Assembly: GCA_016795325.1 (NCBI GenBank)
Contig: JAEUHY010000036.1
Span: 124,001 to 188,000, forward strand
From: Planctomycetota bacterium
GTDB lineage: Bacteria; Planctomycetota; UBA1135; GCA-002686595
DNA: 64,000 nucleotides
Direction of reading: 5' to 3'
In this document: one piece after another, positions 15,540-24,758 of the stretch
How positions within the stretch are numbered: position 1 is the first letter of the stretch
How the letters are laid out: each line of letters begins with the position of its first letter
The notes under the pieces: model-generated
Told to the model about the DNA's origin: nothing
Seen by the model: the letters and a program-made list of their open reading frames with translations, nothing else
The model's database searches: none
Program-made: the position numbers and the translations under genes

Positions 15540-16825
15540 GCGAGCCCGGCGCGAGCTCGGGCGAGGCGCGCGCGCTGGTCGAGGGCCTGTTCCGCCGCGA
15601 GGCGGGACGTTTGGTCGCTCGACTGGCGCGCATCTTCGGCGCCGCGCAGCTCGAACTCGCCGAGGACGTGGTGCAGGAGGCGCTGCTCAAGGCGCTGCGC
15701 CACTGGTCGATCCACGGCGCACCGCACGATCCGCACGCGTGGCTCGTGCGCGTCGCCAAGAACCTCGCGCTCGACCGCGTGCGCCGCGATCGGCGGCTCG
15801 AACACGCGGGCGCCGAACTCGAAGCCTGGGAAGAGCTCGAGAGCAACGCCTCGACGCCGCTCTCGAGCGCGGATCTGCCGCGCGAGCTCGACCAACCGGC
15901 CGACGACGAACTCGCGATGGTGTTCGCCTGCTGCCATCCGGCGCTCTCGCGCGATGCGCGTGTGGCGCTGACGCTCAAAACTGTCGGTGGTTTCGGCGTC
16001 GCGGAGATCGCGCGCGCTTTCGTCGAGCACGAAGCCGCCGCCGCGCAACGCCTCGTGCGCGCCAAGGCCCGCCTGCGCGACGAACGCGTGGAGATCGCGA
16101 CGCCCAGCGGGCCCGAGCTGCTCGAACGCCTCGAGTCGGTGCACGACGTCGTGTACTTCCTGCTCAACGAGGGCCTCGCCGCGCACCGCGGCGACGTGCT
16201 GATCCGCACCGACCTCGTGCGCGAAGCGCTGCGGCTCGCGGCGCAGCTCGCGGCGAACCCGCTGACCGCGACGCCGCGCACGCATGCGCTCGCGGCGCTG
16301 GTGCACTTCCACGCCTCGCGCTGCGGCGCGCGCACCGATCCGGCCGGCGGGCCGCTGCTGCTCGAGGAGCAGGACCGTTCGCTGTGGGACCGCGCGTGGA
16401 TCGCGCGCGGCTTCGCGCACCTCGCGCGCGCGGGCGCGGGCGACGAGCTGAGCGACTTGCACATCGAGGCGGCCATCGCGTCGCACCACGCGATCGCCGC
16501 GACGTGGGAGGACACGGACTGGAGCGCGATCCTGCGCTGGTACGACCTGCTCGCGGCGCGCAACGCGTCGCCCGTCGTGCGCCTCAACCGCGCGGTGGCC
16601 GTGGCGAAACTGCACGGCGCGAGCGCCGGATTGCGCGAGGTGCTCGCGCTCGAGTCGGAAGCGTCGCTCGCGCGTTACCACCTCTTGCCCTCGATCAAGG
16701 GTGAGCTGCTGCGGCAACTCGGCCGACGCGCCGAGGCCGCGGACGCGTTCCGCGCCGCGCTCGCGCTGTGTCAGTCCGGCCCCGAATGCGCGTTCCTCGA
16801 GCGCAAGCTCGCTGCGCTCGGCTGA
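15536..16825 (+). CDS. ECF42-type RNA polymerase sigma factor with long C-terminal extension
   Basis: The 429-residue protein has sigma region 2 near residues 15-90 (LAEDVVQEALLKALRHW, then HAWLVRVAKNLALDRVRRDR). Region 4 is at about 130-190 (LTLKTVGGFGVAEIARAFV and AAAQRLVRAKARLRD). A C-terminal helical, TPR-like extension of some 230 residues follows (HDVVYFLLNEGLAAHRGD, and YHLLPSIKGELLRQLGR). This layout and the adjacent DGPF gene are typical of group ECF42, which lacks a classical anti-sigma factor; the extension is thought to control activity. The GTG at 15536 overlaps the DGPF stop. Confidence 0.9.
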   Translation: MSEPGASSGEARALVEGLFRREAGRLVARLARIFGAAQLELAEDVVQEALLKALRHWSIHGAPHDPHAWLVRVAKNLALDRVRRDRRLEHAGAELEAWEELESNASTPLSSADLPRELDQPADDELAMVFACCHPALSRDARVALTLKTVGGFGVAEIARAFVEHEAAAAQRLVRAKARLRDERVEIATPSGPELLERLESVHDVVYFLLNEGLAAHRGDVLIRTDLVREALRLAAQLAANPLTATPRTHALAALVHFHASRCGARTDPAGGPLLLEEQDRSLWDRAWIARGFAHLARAGAGDELSDLHIEAAIASHHAIAATWEDTDWSAILRWYDLLAARNASPVVRLNRAVAVAKLHGASAGLREVLALESEASLARYHLLPSIKGELLRQLGRRAEAADAFRAALALCQSGPECAFLERKLAALG

Positions 16826-17649
16826 GCCGCGTTTCGGCGTTCGTCGAGCGGTGGGCGCGCGCATCGATCTGCCGCGGCCGAATGGGACTGGTGGCGAAGG
16901 TTACAGCGCCTGACGCGCGAAGGATGCAAGAGGCATCGCTTGCGCGCATCGCACGACCTCCACGCGCTCGTTCGGCGGGGCGGCAGCGCTCGACGACTCA
17001 CGCCGCGACGGCATCAACGTGCTCGCGGTGCTCGTCGGCCGTTCGCTCGACGCCGAACGAAGCGTCAACGTGGCTGCGGCCCGCGAGAACCCTGTGTCGT
17101 AAGTCCGGATCGGAGCGATTCCACAGCGCAGATGCGCTGCGAACGTCGCACGACCTCAACGCGCTCGTTCGGCTTGGCGGCAGCGCTCGACGGCTCACGC
17201 CGCGGCGGCTTCAACGTGCTCGCGGTGCTTGTCGGCCGTTCGCTCGACACCACACGAAGCGTCTCAACGTGGCTCGCGGCCGGCGAGAACCCTGTGTCGT
17301 AGGTTCGGATTGGAGCGATTCCACAGCGCAGATGCGTTGCGAGCGGCGCACGACCGCCGCGCGCTCGTTCGGCATGGCGGCAGCGCTCGACGACTCACGC
17401 CGCATCCCAGGCGCGGCCCGCGGCAGGGCCAGGTCGGATCGCGCGGTTGGGCGCACACGAGGCTCGAAAGCGCACGGCGCCGTGCGCAGTCGCTCAGGTA
17501 CGGCAGAAAAAGTCGCGCAACTGCGCTGTTCGGCGTGCGTGGTGCGGGTCTTGCTTGCGCTCTCGTTCGTGCGCTCCCACTCGGGCGCACACAGGCCGGC
17601 GATGGCGGATCGTGGCGCGCCTGCTTCCCCCACCACTCGAGGTCCTCTC
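16826..17649. other. 824-base region without a gene, containing tandem repeats
   Basis: No convincing gene is present. The central part is a 197-200-bp tandem repeat (16949-17403). A perfect 18-bp palindrome (GCGCACGGCGCCGTGCGC) lies at 17470-17487. A frame open across the region and into the next gene would give Arg-rich sequence, and the repeats shift frame from copy to copy, so it is not read as protein. Confidence 0.6.
16949..17403. repeat. 197-200-bp tandem repeat, two full copies and a partial third
   Basis: The landmark TCGTTCGGC(N)2GGCGGCAGCGC occurs at 16968, 17165 and 17365, giving spacings of 197 and 200 bases. Other shared words are GAGAACCCTGTGTCGTA and GCGATTCCACAGCGCAGATG. Spacings that are not all multiples of 3 rule out a repeated protein domain. 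Each unit contains CAGCGCAGATGCGYTG, able to form a small hairpin. The array sits between the ECF42 gene and the FG-GAP gene. Confidence 0.8.
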
Positions 17650-19239
17650 ATGACTCGTACTGCGCTCGTCACCGTCGTCTGCCTGATCGCGTTCGTTCCC
17701 TGCGCTCGCGCGCAGACTCCGCTGCGCACGACGCTCGGCGTGCAAGCCGGCGAGCGCCTGGGCTGGAGCCTCGCCAACTACGACGATGTCGACGGCGACG
17801 GCGTGCGCGAATACGTCGCCTTCCACACGCGTGGAGCGCGGCTGTATCGCGGCTCCGACGGCGCGGAGCTTGGCGACTACCAACGCGCGGGAGGTTTGAT
17901 CGGCGACATCGACGGCGACGGGCGCAGCGACTTCTACAGCTTCGACTTCGACGGCTTCAGCGGCGTGTTGTTGCCGGTGGACGTGCTGTCGGGCGCGAAC
18001 GGCGCGGTCCTAGCGAGCTATCCGTGGGAGTACGGCGGCAACGCGACCTGGAACCAACCGTCGCCGCTGGACGACATCAACGGCGACGGCGTCGGCGACT
18101 TCTTGCGCAGCGAATGGGATCTTTCGACCGGCGCGTTCCTCGAGCGCATCGCGGTCGTGTCCGGCGCGAACGGCGCGGTGCTCCGAACCCACACGGACCG
18201 CGCGAGCGCGCTCGCCGTGGGCGACGCGAACAGCGATGGCGTCGCGGACTACTACCTGGGCGAGTACGGCGCGGGTCCAGGCCAGCTCATCTCGGGAGCC
18301 AGCGGCGCCGTGCTCGCGACAGCGCCGCCCGCGAGCGGGCCGACGATCGGACTGTCGGCGATCGCCGACGTCGATGGCGATGGCGTGCTGGATCTCGCGC
18401 GCGTGATCGTCGCCACGCCCAGCGTGATCGGCGCGCCGCCGGGCATCTCGACCGAGGTCGTCGGCAGCGTGAGCGGCCTCGTGCTGCGCGCTTTCGACGG
18501 ACAGCCGGTCACGCCGTTCGGCGCACCGGCGGCGCACGGCGATTTCGACGGCGACGGGTCGCTCGAGATCGTGCTGCGCGACGGAACCGCGCTCGTCTCG
18601 GTCGCACGCAACATCGCGAGCGGCGCGGTGGTCGCAGCGTACGAGAGCCTCGGCTTCGCGGGGCTGGGTGTCGGCGACAGCGACAACGACGGTCGTGACG
18701 AGCTGCTGCTCGCGCGCTCCACGGCGGTGAACAAGCGCGGCAAACTGCAGCTCGTGCAAGGTTCGTTCTCCGAGCGCGTCGGTGCGGCCTCGGCCTTCGG
18801 CGACGGTTCGAGCGGGCCGTGTCCGTGCACGAACGGCGGCGCGGGCGAAGGTTGCGAGAACTCGCTCGGTCGCGGCGCGAAGTTGAGCGCGTGGGGCTCG
18901 ACCTCGCTCGCGGCGCGCGACCTCACCTTCCGCGGCCAGGGCGTGTGGACCAACCAAGCGGTGCTCGGCCGCCAGTTCCTGCTCGCGGGCTTCAACTTGC
19001 GGCCGACGCCGATTCCGCTCGGCGCAGGGCTCTTGGCGCTCGCGTTTCCGTTCGAACGCATCGCCAGCAGCAACCGCGAGACGGCGGACTGGGACGCTGC
19101 GCTGCGGCCGGAGTGGAGCACCTGGACGGCCGGTCAGACGCTGCACTTCCAGGTCTGGTACGTCGACCCGGATGTGCAGGGGAACTGCGGCTTCTCGAGC
19201 AACCTTTCGAACGCGCTCACGCTCACGCTGACACCGTGA
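17650..19239 (+). CDS. Secreted FG-GAP repeat protein with planctomycete-type C-terminal domain
   Basis: The 529-residue protein has a signal peptide (MTRTALVTVVCLIAFVPCARAQ). FG-GAP calcium-binding blades follow along its length: DDVDGDGVREYVAF, DIDGDGRSDFYSFD, DINGDGVGDFL, DANSDGVADYYLG, ADVDGDGVLDLARV, GDFDGDGSLEIVLR and GDSDNDGRDELLLA. These give a seven-bladed propeller. After about residue 385 a Cys-rich hinge (GPCPCTNGGAGEGCENS) leads to the C-terminal domain shared with other secreted proteins, ending FQVWYVDPDVQGNC then NLSNALTLTLTP. The ATG at 17650 begins the signal peptide. The palindromic element copy B starts 8 bases after the stop. Confidence 0.85.
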   Translation: MTRTALVTVVCLIAFVPCARAQTPLRTTLGVQAGERLGWSLANYDDVDGDGVREYVAFHTRGARLYRGSDGAELGDYQRAGGLIGDIDGDGRSDFYSFDFDGFSGVLLPVDVLSGANGAVLASYPWEYGGNATWNQPSPLDDINGDGVGDFLRSEWDLSTGAFLERIAVVSGANGAVLRTHTDRASALAVGDANSDGVADYYLGEYGAGPGQLISGASGAVLATAPPASGPTIGLSAIADVDGDGVLDLARVIVATPSVIGAPPGISTEVVGSVSGLVLRAFDGQPVTPFGAPAAHGDFDGDGSLEIVLRDGTALVSVARNIASGAVVAAYESLGFAGLGVGDSDNDGRDELLLARSTAVNKRGKLQLVQGSFSERVGAASAFGDGSSGPCPCTNGGAGEGCENSLGRGAKLSAWGSTSLAARDLTFRGQGVWTNQAVLGRQFLLAGFNLRPTPIPLGAGLLALAFPFERIASSNRETADWDAALRPEWSTWTAGQTLHFQVWYVDPDVQGNCGFSSNLSNALTLTLTP

Positions 19240-19246
19240 CGCGGTC

Positions 19247-19343
19247 GTACGGCGCCAAGCACGCTTCCACCACATTCGCGCCGACGGCGACGCGCTGCCC
19301 ACGGTTGCGCGCGAATGTGGTGGGAACGTGCTTGGCGCCGTAC
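19247..19343. repeat. 97-bp palindromic element, copy B
   Basis: Arms 19247-19281 and 19309-19343 are 35 bases each around a 27-base loop, the same lengths as copy A at 5478-5574. They pair at 33 of 35 positions, with one further G-U wobble possible. Compared with copy A, three base pairs in the middle of the stem have changed on both arms while keeping pairing. It lies directly after the FG-GAP gene stop and before the permease gene. Confidence 0.85.
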
Positions 19344-19372
19344 GCGCACGCGCGTCCGCTATCTTCGAGCGC

Positions 19373-20707
19373 GTGACGCCTCCCGCAGCTTCATCGCACG
19401 GCGAACGCGCGGGGCTCGGCCTGGCGAGCGGCGTCGGGCTCGTCGCGAGCAGCATGGTCGGCGTCGGCGTGCTGGTCTCGGCCGGCTGGGCCTCGAGCGT
19501 GCTCGGGCCCGGCGAAATCCTGCTCACGTGGATCGTCGGCGGCGTGCTCGCGATGTGCGGCGCGCGCGCCTACGCGGCGCTCGCCGAGCTGATCCCGCGC
19601 TCGGGCGGCGAGTACCGCTACCTCGCCGACCTGCTGCATCCCGCGGTCGGCTACATGGCCGGCTGGGCCTCGCTCGTGCTCGGTTTCGCTGCGCCCGTCG
19701 CGTTTTGCGCCGCAACAGCGGATGCGTACGCAGCCACGCTCGTGACGCTGCCGCAGCACGTGGTCGGCGTCGCCGTCATCGCCCTCGTCAGCGCAGTGAC
19801 CATGGGTTCGCTGCGCGCTTCGCGGCGCATGCAGGACTCGCTCGCGCTCGCCAAGCTCGCGCTCTTCGCGGGTTTTCTCGTCGTCGGGCTCGTCTACGGC
19901 TCGAGCGACTGGCCGCAGTGGCGACCGGAGGTCCAAAGCGACGGCTTTCCGCTCGGCGATTTTCTGGGACAGCTCCTGTGGGTCGCGTTCGCGTACTCGG
20001 GCTGGAACACGGCCTCCTACGCCGCAGAGGCCTTCCGCGAGCCGCACCGCGACGTGCCGCGCGCGATGGTGATCGGCGCCGTGCTCGTCATGGCGCTGTA
20101 CCTGGTCGTGAACTGGATCTTCGTCGCCAACCTCGACCAGGCGGAGCTCGCGAGTTGGCGCGGCGCCGGCGGCGACCAGAACCGCACGACGCTCGGCCAC
20201 TTGATCGTGCTCGATCTCGTCGGACCCGTCGGCGCGGCGGCGATGTCCGGGTTCGTGGTGCTCTCGATGCTCTCCTCGACGAGCGCGTTCACGATCGCGG
20301 GGCCGTTCGTGTACGCGGCGATGGCGCGCGATGGCCTGCTGCCGCGCACGCTCGCCGGCGTCGACGGAGCTCCGCCCAAGGCTTCGATCCTGCTGCAGAG
20401 CTCGATCGCGCTCGCGCTGCTCCTCACGCACTCCTTCGATCTCTTGGTCGAGAACGTCGGCGCGGTGCTGACCTTCACGACCGCGCTGACGGCGTTGTGC
20501 GTGTTGCGCGCGCGCTTCGCGCCGCCGCCGAGCTTGGCGAGCCAGCGCATCGCGCCGGCCGCCGTCGCTTGCGCCATCGCCTACTTCGCGATGAGCGCCT
20601 ACACGCTGTGGGAGGCGGCAAGCGCACGTCCCGCACGACTTCTGTGGATCGGCGCGCTGATCGCCGTGACGGCGCTGGGCTACGTGTTCGTGCGGCCCAA
20701 GCGCTGA
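19373..20707 (+). CDS. APC-superfamily amino acid permease
   Basis: The 444-residue protein is hydrophobic through its length, with about 12 membrane helices. Helix 1 carries the unwound segment SMVGVGVLVSAGW typical of amino acid/polyamine transporters, and helix 6 begins LLWVAFAYSGWNTASYAAEAF, another family hallmark. It ends soon after the last helix with a short basic tail (RPKR). Substrate cannot be read from the sequence. GTG 19373 was chosen; a farther GTG lies inside the palindromic element. No partner gene is seen. Confidence 0.85.
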   Translation: MTPPAASSHGERAGLGLASGVGLVASSMVGVGVLVSAGWASSVLGPGEILLTWIVGGVLAMCGARAYAALAELIPRSGGEYRYLADLLHPAVGYMAGWASLVLGFAAPVAFCAATADAYAATLVTLPQHVVGVAVIALVSAVTMGSLRASRRMQDSLALAKLALFAGFLVVGLVYGSSDWPQWRPEVQSDGFPLGDFLGQLLWVAFAYSGWNTASYAAEAFREPHRDVPRAMVIGAVLVMALYLVVNWIFVANLDQAELASWRGAGGDQNRTTLGHLIVLDLVGPVGAAAMSGFVVLSMLSSTSAFTIAGPFVYAAMARDGLLPRTLAGVDGAPPKASILLQSSIALALLLTHSFDLLVENVGAVLTFTTALTALCVLRARFAPPPSLASQRIAPAAVACAIAYFAMSAYTLWEAASARPARLLWIGALIAVTALGYVFVRPKR

Positions 20708-20728
20708 CAGCGCGAACGCCTCGAAACG

Positions 20729-20768
20729 CGAGCACCCCGGCGAAGCGCGTGCTTCGCCGGGGTGCTCG
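20729..20768. terminator. Strong bidirectional hairpin terminator
   Basis: A perfect 18-bp stem (CGAGCACCCCGGCGAAGC and its complement) closes a 4-base GCGT loop. It lies between the stops of convergent genes at 20707 and 20790. This is the longest perfect stem of any terminator in the window. Confidence 0.85.
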
Positions 20769-20789
20769 GTTCGGTGCTCGTCGCCGCGC

Positions 20790-21665
20790 TCAGCGCAGGC
20801 GCGCGATCAACGCCTTGTTCAGTCCGACGTACTCGGCCTTGATCTCGCCGTCGGCCTTCTCAGCCAGCGCGAGCGACGCTTCGGCCGCGGCGATCGCCGC
20901 CTTCTTGTCGCCCATCTTCTCGCAGATCAGACCCTTGCGGTACACGGCCCAAAAAGCCTCGGGCTTCGCGGCGATCTCGGCGTCGATCCAAGTCAGCGCC
21001 TTCTTCAGGTCGAGGTTGTGCTCGTAGTAGAACATCGCCGCGGCGAGGTACGGCTTCTTGCCGCCTTCGGCAGCCATCGCGGCTTCGATCTGCGGCTGCA
21101 GCACGCGCACGACGTCGACTTCGAGCTTGACCGCAACGTGCGTGTTCTCCCACGCGAAGTTCAGGTGCGCGCTCGTGTCGCGCAGATCGCCGATGCCGAT
21201 CTCGAACGTCTCGACCATGCGCTCGAGCTTCGCCGGCTTGACGGTCACGCGCAGTTGGTCCTGCTTCGCGTCGTAGCCGTACGAGCCCCACTGCTCGGTT
21301 TGCTTGTTGAGGATCACGGTCCACTCCGCTTCGCCGGGGATCGTGAACAGCGAGTACTTGCCGGCCGGCACGTCGGAACCGCCGAACTTCACGTCCGTGC
21401 TGAACGAGATCGTGGTCGCCGAGTTCGCGCCGGTGCGCCAGACCTGGCCGTACGGCACGAGTCCGCCGAACACCTTGCGGCCCTTCGCGCTCGGGCGCGC
21501 GTAGTTGACGACGACATCGGTGATGCCGACGCGCTGCTCGAGCTTGCCGACCGGGCTGGCGGCGGGGAAATCGACCTTGGGCGCGGTTTGCGCCGCGGCG
21601 GTTTGCAGCGCGAACACGGAGAGGGCTGCGACGACGACGAGGGGGCGAATCAGAAGGTTCAACAT
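20790..21665 (-). CDS. DUF2911 family secreted protein
   Basis: The 291-residue protein begins with a signal peptide (LIRPLVVVAALSVFALQTAAAQ). The DUF2911 core follows: VVVNYARPSAKGRKVFGG, then LVPYGQVWRTGANSATTISF, VPAGKYSLFTIPG and WTVILNKQTEQWGSYGYD. The last third is helical and TPR-like (AAMFYYEHNLDLKKALTWID). The family is widespread in Bacteroidetes and Planctomycetes; its function is not established. The ATG at 21665 begins the signal peptide. Confidence 0.9.
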   Translation of the reverse strand: MLNLLIRPLVVVAALSVFALQTAAAQTAPKVDFPAASPVGKLEQRVGITDVVVNYARPSAKGRKVFGGLVPYGQVWRTGANSATTISFSTDVKFGGSDVPAGKYSLFTIPGEAEWTVILNKQTEQWGSYGYDAKQDQLRVTVKPAKLERMVETFEIGIGDLRDTSAHLNFAWENTHVAVKLEVDVVRVLQPQIEAAMAAEGGKKPYLAAAMFYYEHNLDLKKALTWIDAEIAAKPEAFWAVYRKGLICEKMGDKKAAIAAAEASLALAEKADGEIKAEYVGLNKALIARLR

Positions 21666-21883
21666 GGCGGCGTGAGCTCGGGGCGAGCTGAGGAGGTTGA
21701 GACAGTCAGAAGGCCGAACATGGTTGCGTCGAGACCGCCGAGAATCCAATGACGCTTGCGCAAGGGTTGCGCACTCGGGCTGGCGCGAGAGGCAGAATGC
21801 TCCAGCGCAGCACGAGGTTGGCCGAGACTCGACTCTCCCGCCCGGGTTTCGCGCCGCAGCCCCCAAAGCTCCCGAGAACGACC

Positions 21884-23365
21884 ATGCTCACCACCGCCCG
21901 CCTTGCCGCGTTCGCCGCGCTAGCCCTGAGCGCCCTGGCGCTGACCGCCGCCATCCCGCCGCAAAAGGCCGCGATCGCCTGGACCCAGCGTTGGGACGAC
22001 GCATTCACGCAGGCGACCGCCGGGAAGAAGGTCGTTTTCCTCGCGATCAACATGGACGGCGAGGACGCCAACGATCGCCTCGCGACCAAGGTCTACGCCG
22101 ACCCGAAGATCGTGGCCGCGTCGAAGTTGACGCTGAACCTCGTCGCGTCGCGCTTCGAGCACGCGGCCGAAGGCAAGCCGTGCACGCGCTTCCCCGGGCT
22201 GACCTGCACGGAGCATCGCCGCATCGAGGGCTCGGCGCGCGAGAAGGTGCTCAAGACCGACGCGAAGGGCTACACGATCGCGCCGCAGCACGTGTTCTTG
22301 AACGGCGAGGGTGCTGTGCTGCTTTCCGTGCCGTACGAGATCAGCGCGGCGGAGCTCGAGTGGTGCTTCCACAAGGCGCTCGAGAGCGTTGACCCCGAGG
22401 CCGCCAAGAAGGTCCCCGCGACGGGCCGCGCGCCGCGGCGGTTGATCCAGGGCGGCGTGTTCGATCCGAACGTCGTGCCGGGCGCGAACCTCGCGCCGCC
22501 GACGCGCGAAGAGGTGCTCGAGATCGTCAAGGAACTCAAGGGCAGCCTGTGGGGCGGCAACCGCTTGCTCAACCTGCAGCGTCTCTTGCTCTCGCCCGAA
22601 CCGGAAGCGATCGAGATGATCGACGCCGAGCTCAAGAACGAATTCTTCGGGCGCAACGGCTGGGCGGGCGGCGGCGGAGGCGGCCGCGGTGGCGGCGGTC
22701 TGGGCGGCGGAGCCGGCGGCCCCGGAGCGGGCTTCGACGCCGCGACCTACAAGGACCGGATCGTGCACTCGATCGGCCTGCTCTCGCCGCACGCGTATTG
22801 GAAGCTGCTGATCGAGCACTTCGAAACCACGGATGAGAAGCTGCGCCACGAGATCATCGTCGCGCTCGAACAACTCGCCGCGCCGGATTCGGTCGCCGCG
22901 ATCACCAAGGCGGCCGGCAAGGAGAAGTCGCCGGTCCTGCGCAAGGACCTCTACCGCGCGCTCGGCAGCGCCGGCGCGGCCGACGAGAAGGCGCGCAAGA
23001 GCCTGCTCAAGGCGCTCAGCACCGAGAAGGACACGCAGGTGCGCCGCAACGTGCTCTTCGCGCTCGGCTGGTTCGCGCCAGCGCCCGACAGCGACAAGGC
23101 GCTGGGCGACGCGCTGACCACCGGCACGGCCGAAGAACGCTCCGCCGCCGGTCTGGCCATCGCGCTGACGCGCCACGAGAGCTGGAAGGAGCGCCTGACG
23201 CAGGCCGAGGCCAAGGAAGAGAACCCCGAGGTCAAGGAATGCCTCACAGCGGCCCTCGGCGTGCTGCAGGGCGCGGGGCTCAACACGCTGCGCACCCAGA
23301 TCCGGCGCGTGTGCGGCGACGAGATCGAGCGGGAGAAGCTCTTCGGGGTCCCGCAGCCGCAGTAG
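21884..23365 (+). CDS. Secreted thioredoxin-like/HEAT-repeat protein with Gly-rich linker
   Basis: The 493-residue protein starts with a signal peptide (LAAFAALALSALALTAA). Residues about 30-170 resemble a thioredoxin fold (WDDAFTQATAGKKVVFLAIN), but the two-Cys redox motif is missing; Cys pairs occur later (PCTRFPGLTCTEH). A Gly-run linker near residues 260-285 (GGGGGGRGGGGLGGGAGG) follows. Residues about 300-460 are HEAT-like repeats (KLRHEIIVALEQLAAPDSVA; VRRNVLFALGWFAP). It may be a binding scaffold rather than a redox enzyme. The ATG at 21884 starts the signal. Confidence 0.65.
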   Translation: MLTTARLAAFAALALSALALTAAIPPQKAAIAWTQRWDDAFTQATAGKKVVFLAINMDGEDANDRLATKVYADPKIVAASKLTLNLVASRFEHAAEGKPCTRFPGLTCTEHRRIEGSAREKVLKTDAKGYTIAPQHVFLNGEGAVLLSVPYEISAAELEWCFHKALESVDPEAAKKVPATGRAPRRLIQGGVFDPNVVPGANLAPPTREEVLEIVKELKGSLWGGNRLLNLQRLLLSPEPEAIEMIDAELKNEFFGRNGWAGGGGGGRGGGGLGGGAGGPGAGFDAATYKDRIVHSIGLLSPHAYWKLLIEHFETTDEKLRHEIIVALEQLAAPDSVAAITKAAGKEKSPVLRKDLYRALGSAGAADEKARKSLLKALSTEKDTQVRRNVLFALGWFAPAPDSDKALGDALTTGTAEERSAAGLAIALTRHESWKERLTQAEAKEENPEVKECLTAALGVLQGAGLNTLRTQIRRVCGDEIEREKLFGVPQPQ

Positions 23366-23531
23366 CGCGGCCGCAGCGAGGCGCCTCCCGCCAACCACCG
23401 CAGCCGACGGCCTTCAAGGTCATCGGCGGCGGGGCGTAAGCGCGAAAGGCGACAGCGAGTTCAGACGGCTGCCCGGGGGCCGACTCAACGCGGGGTGGTG
23501 TGGGCGTTGAGCGGCTGGCCCCACGTGAGCG

Positions 23532-24017
23532 TCAGCCCGAGCACTTCGAGCACCAATACATGTAGCCGAACGCCTCTACGTGTCCCGTTTGGTCTGTCAA
23601 CTCGTAGAGGCCAGCCTGAGCGCTGTCGCAGGGCATCCACAGCACCATGGCGTCCGCCAGGATCCAGCCGCCTGTGGGTTGGAAGCCCCAACTGCGTCCG
23701 TCGCTGTCTTCGAGTCGCATCGCACAGTCGGATCGAACTTCGGTCACGCGCACGGAGAGGCAGTCCGCGCCCGGTGTGCAGGCGGCTCCGGCGTTTTCGC
23801 GTACGCACCGACCGCTCATCCCAAAGACGGAAACGCGAATCTCGCTGTTGCAGGGATTCAGGCCAATTCCGCCAGCTGCGCCTGGAGCGTTGTGGAACTC
23901 GCAGCCGGTGCACGGCGCCAACACGACGTCGTCGTCGTTCATGGCGATGCCGGGCTTGGCGGCGGAGAGAGAGAGCGGCAGCAGAGCAGCGAACGCAATG
24001 AAACGAATCGTGTTCAT
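23532..24017 (-). CDS. Small Cys-rich secreted protein
   Basis: The 161-residue protein has a signal peptide (MNTIRFIAFAALLPLSLSAA). The mature part has about ten Cys, including APCTGCEF near the start and the ending YWCSKCSG, two CxxC-type pairs that could bind metal or form disulfides. No family is recognised. The codon usage is somewhat less GC-rich than in the neighbours. The next leftward gene upstream (24120-24758) is a similar short secreted protein. Confidence 0.6.
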   Translation of the reverse strand: MNTIRFIAFAALLPLSLSAAKPGIAMNDDDVVLAPCTGCEFHNAPGAAGGIGLNPCNSEIRVSVFGMSGRCVRENAGAACTPGADCLSVRVTEVRSDCAMRLEDSDGRSWGFQPTGGWILADAMVLWMPCDSAQAGLYELTDQTGHVEAFGYMYWCSKCSG

Positions 24018-24119
24018 GGCTAGGTAGGCCTGAGCAAAGCGGAACGGGAGAGTGAGCCGCGGGGCCGCGCCCCGCTTGGGATCGACGAGCGTGTCAGGCG
24101 CGCGCAGCGAGGGAACGCC

Positions 24120-24758
24120 TCAAGCGTCGGAGAGCCAACGCTGGATGTCGGCATCTCGAGCGAAGCGTGCTTGTGCGAGGGCGTGCAAGGCGTCGGCGAG
24201 CTCGGGGCAGTCCTTCGACTCGAGCACGACGCTCACCGACCAGCCGTCGACGCCGAACGACGTCGAGTACGCCACGGACGATCTCTGCTCCGCCGCGCGC
24301 TCACGAGCTTGCTCGGCACTCTCCGTGTTGGGCTGGCTGCGCACGACCTTCACAACACCACGATCGATGGCCTTGGCCAGAGCGATCTCCAACTCATTCA
24401 TCGCGTTGGTCGCCAGCGCCGTGAGCGTCGCGCGATGCTGTGCGGCCAGTGATTGGACAGTCTCCAGCTGATCCGCGGACAGCTGGCCGAGCCGCACGGA
24501 CAGCTCCGAACCCGACATGGGGTGGTAGCGCCCCAACTCGTCGACTTCGCTGTGCGCCCTGACGAGCCGCTCTTTGTTGAGCCCGCTGCCGATCAACGAA
24601 TCCTCGACTCGAGCCCAGATCTCCGGCGACGGCTTCTCCGGGAGCGCAGACGTCTCGACCGGCGCTGCTTGCGTCTGCGTGGAAGAGGACGAGGTTGTCG
24701 CGGACCACAGAGCAGCCGCGGCGAGAAGTGCGGGGAGGGCGAAGCGGAGGTAGCGCAT
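24120..24758 (-). CDS. Small secreted protein of unknown function
   Basis: The 212-residue protein has a hydrophobic N-terminus (MRYLRFALPALLAAAALWS) and a Ser/Thr-rich linker (SATTSSSSTQTQ). The rest is mostly helical and charged (SADQLETVQSLAAQHRATLT; TNAMNELEIALAKAID). It could be a coiled-coil or periplasmic helix bundle. No known motif is present. It reads in the same direction as the Cys-rich gene, with about 100 bases between them. Confidence 0.55.
   Translation of the reverse strand: MRYLRFALPALLAAAALWSATTSSSSTQTQAAPVETSALPEKPSPEIWARVEDSLIGSGLNKERLVRAHSEVDELGRYHPMSGSELSVRLGQLSADQLETVQSLAAQHRATLTALATNAMNELEIALAKAIDRGVVKVVRSQPNTESAEQARERAAEQRSSVAYSTSFGVDGWSVSVVLESKDCPELADALHALAQARFARDADIQRWLSDA

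Noticed and set aside
16949-17403. CRISPR array
   Set aside because: The unit is about 200 bases with no short repeat/spacer pattern, and no cas gene is present.
16768-17649. Upstream extension of the FG-GAP gene through the tandem repeats
   Set aside because: The repeats change frame from copy to copy, and the signal peptide starts at 17650.
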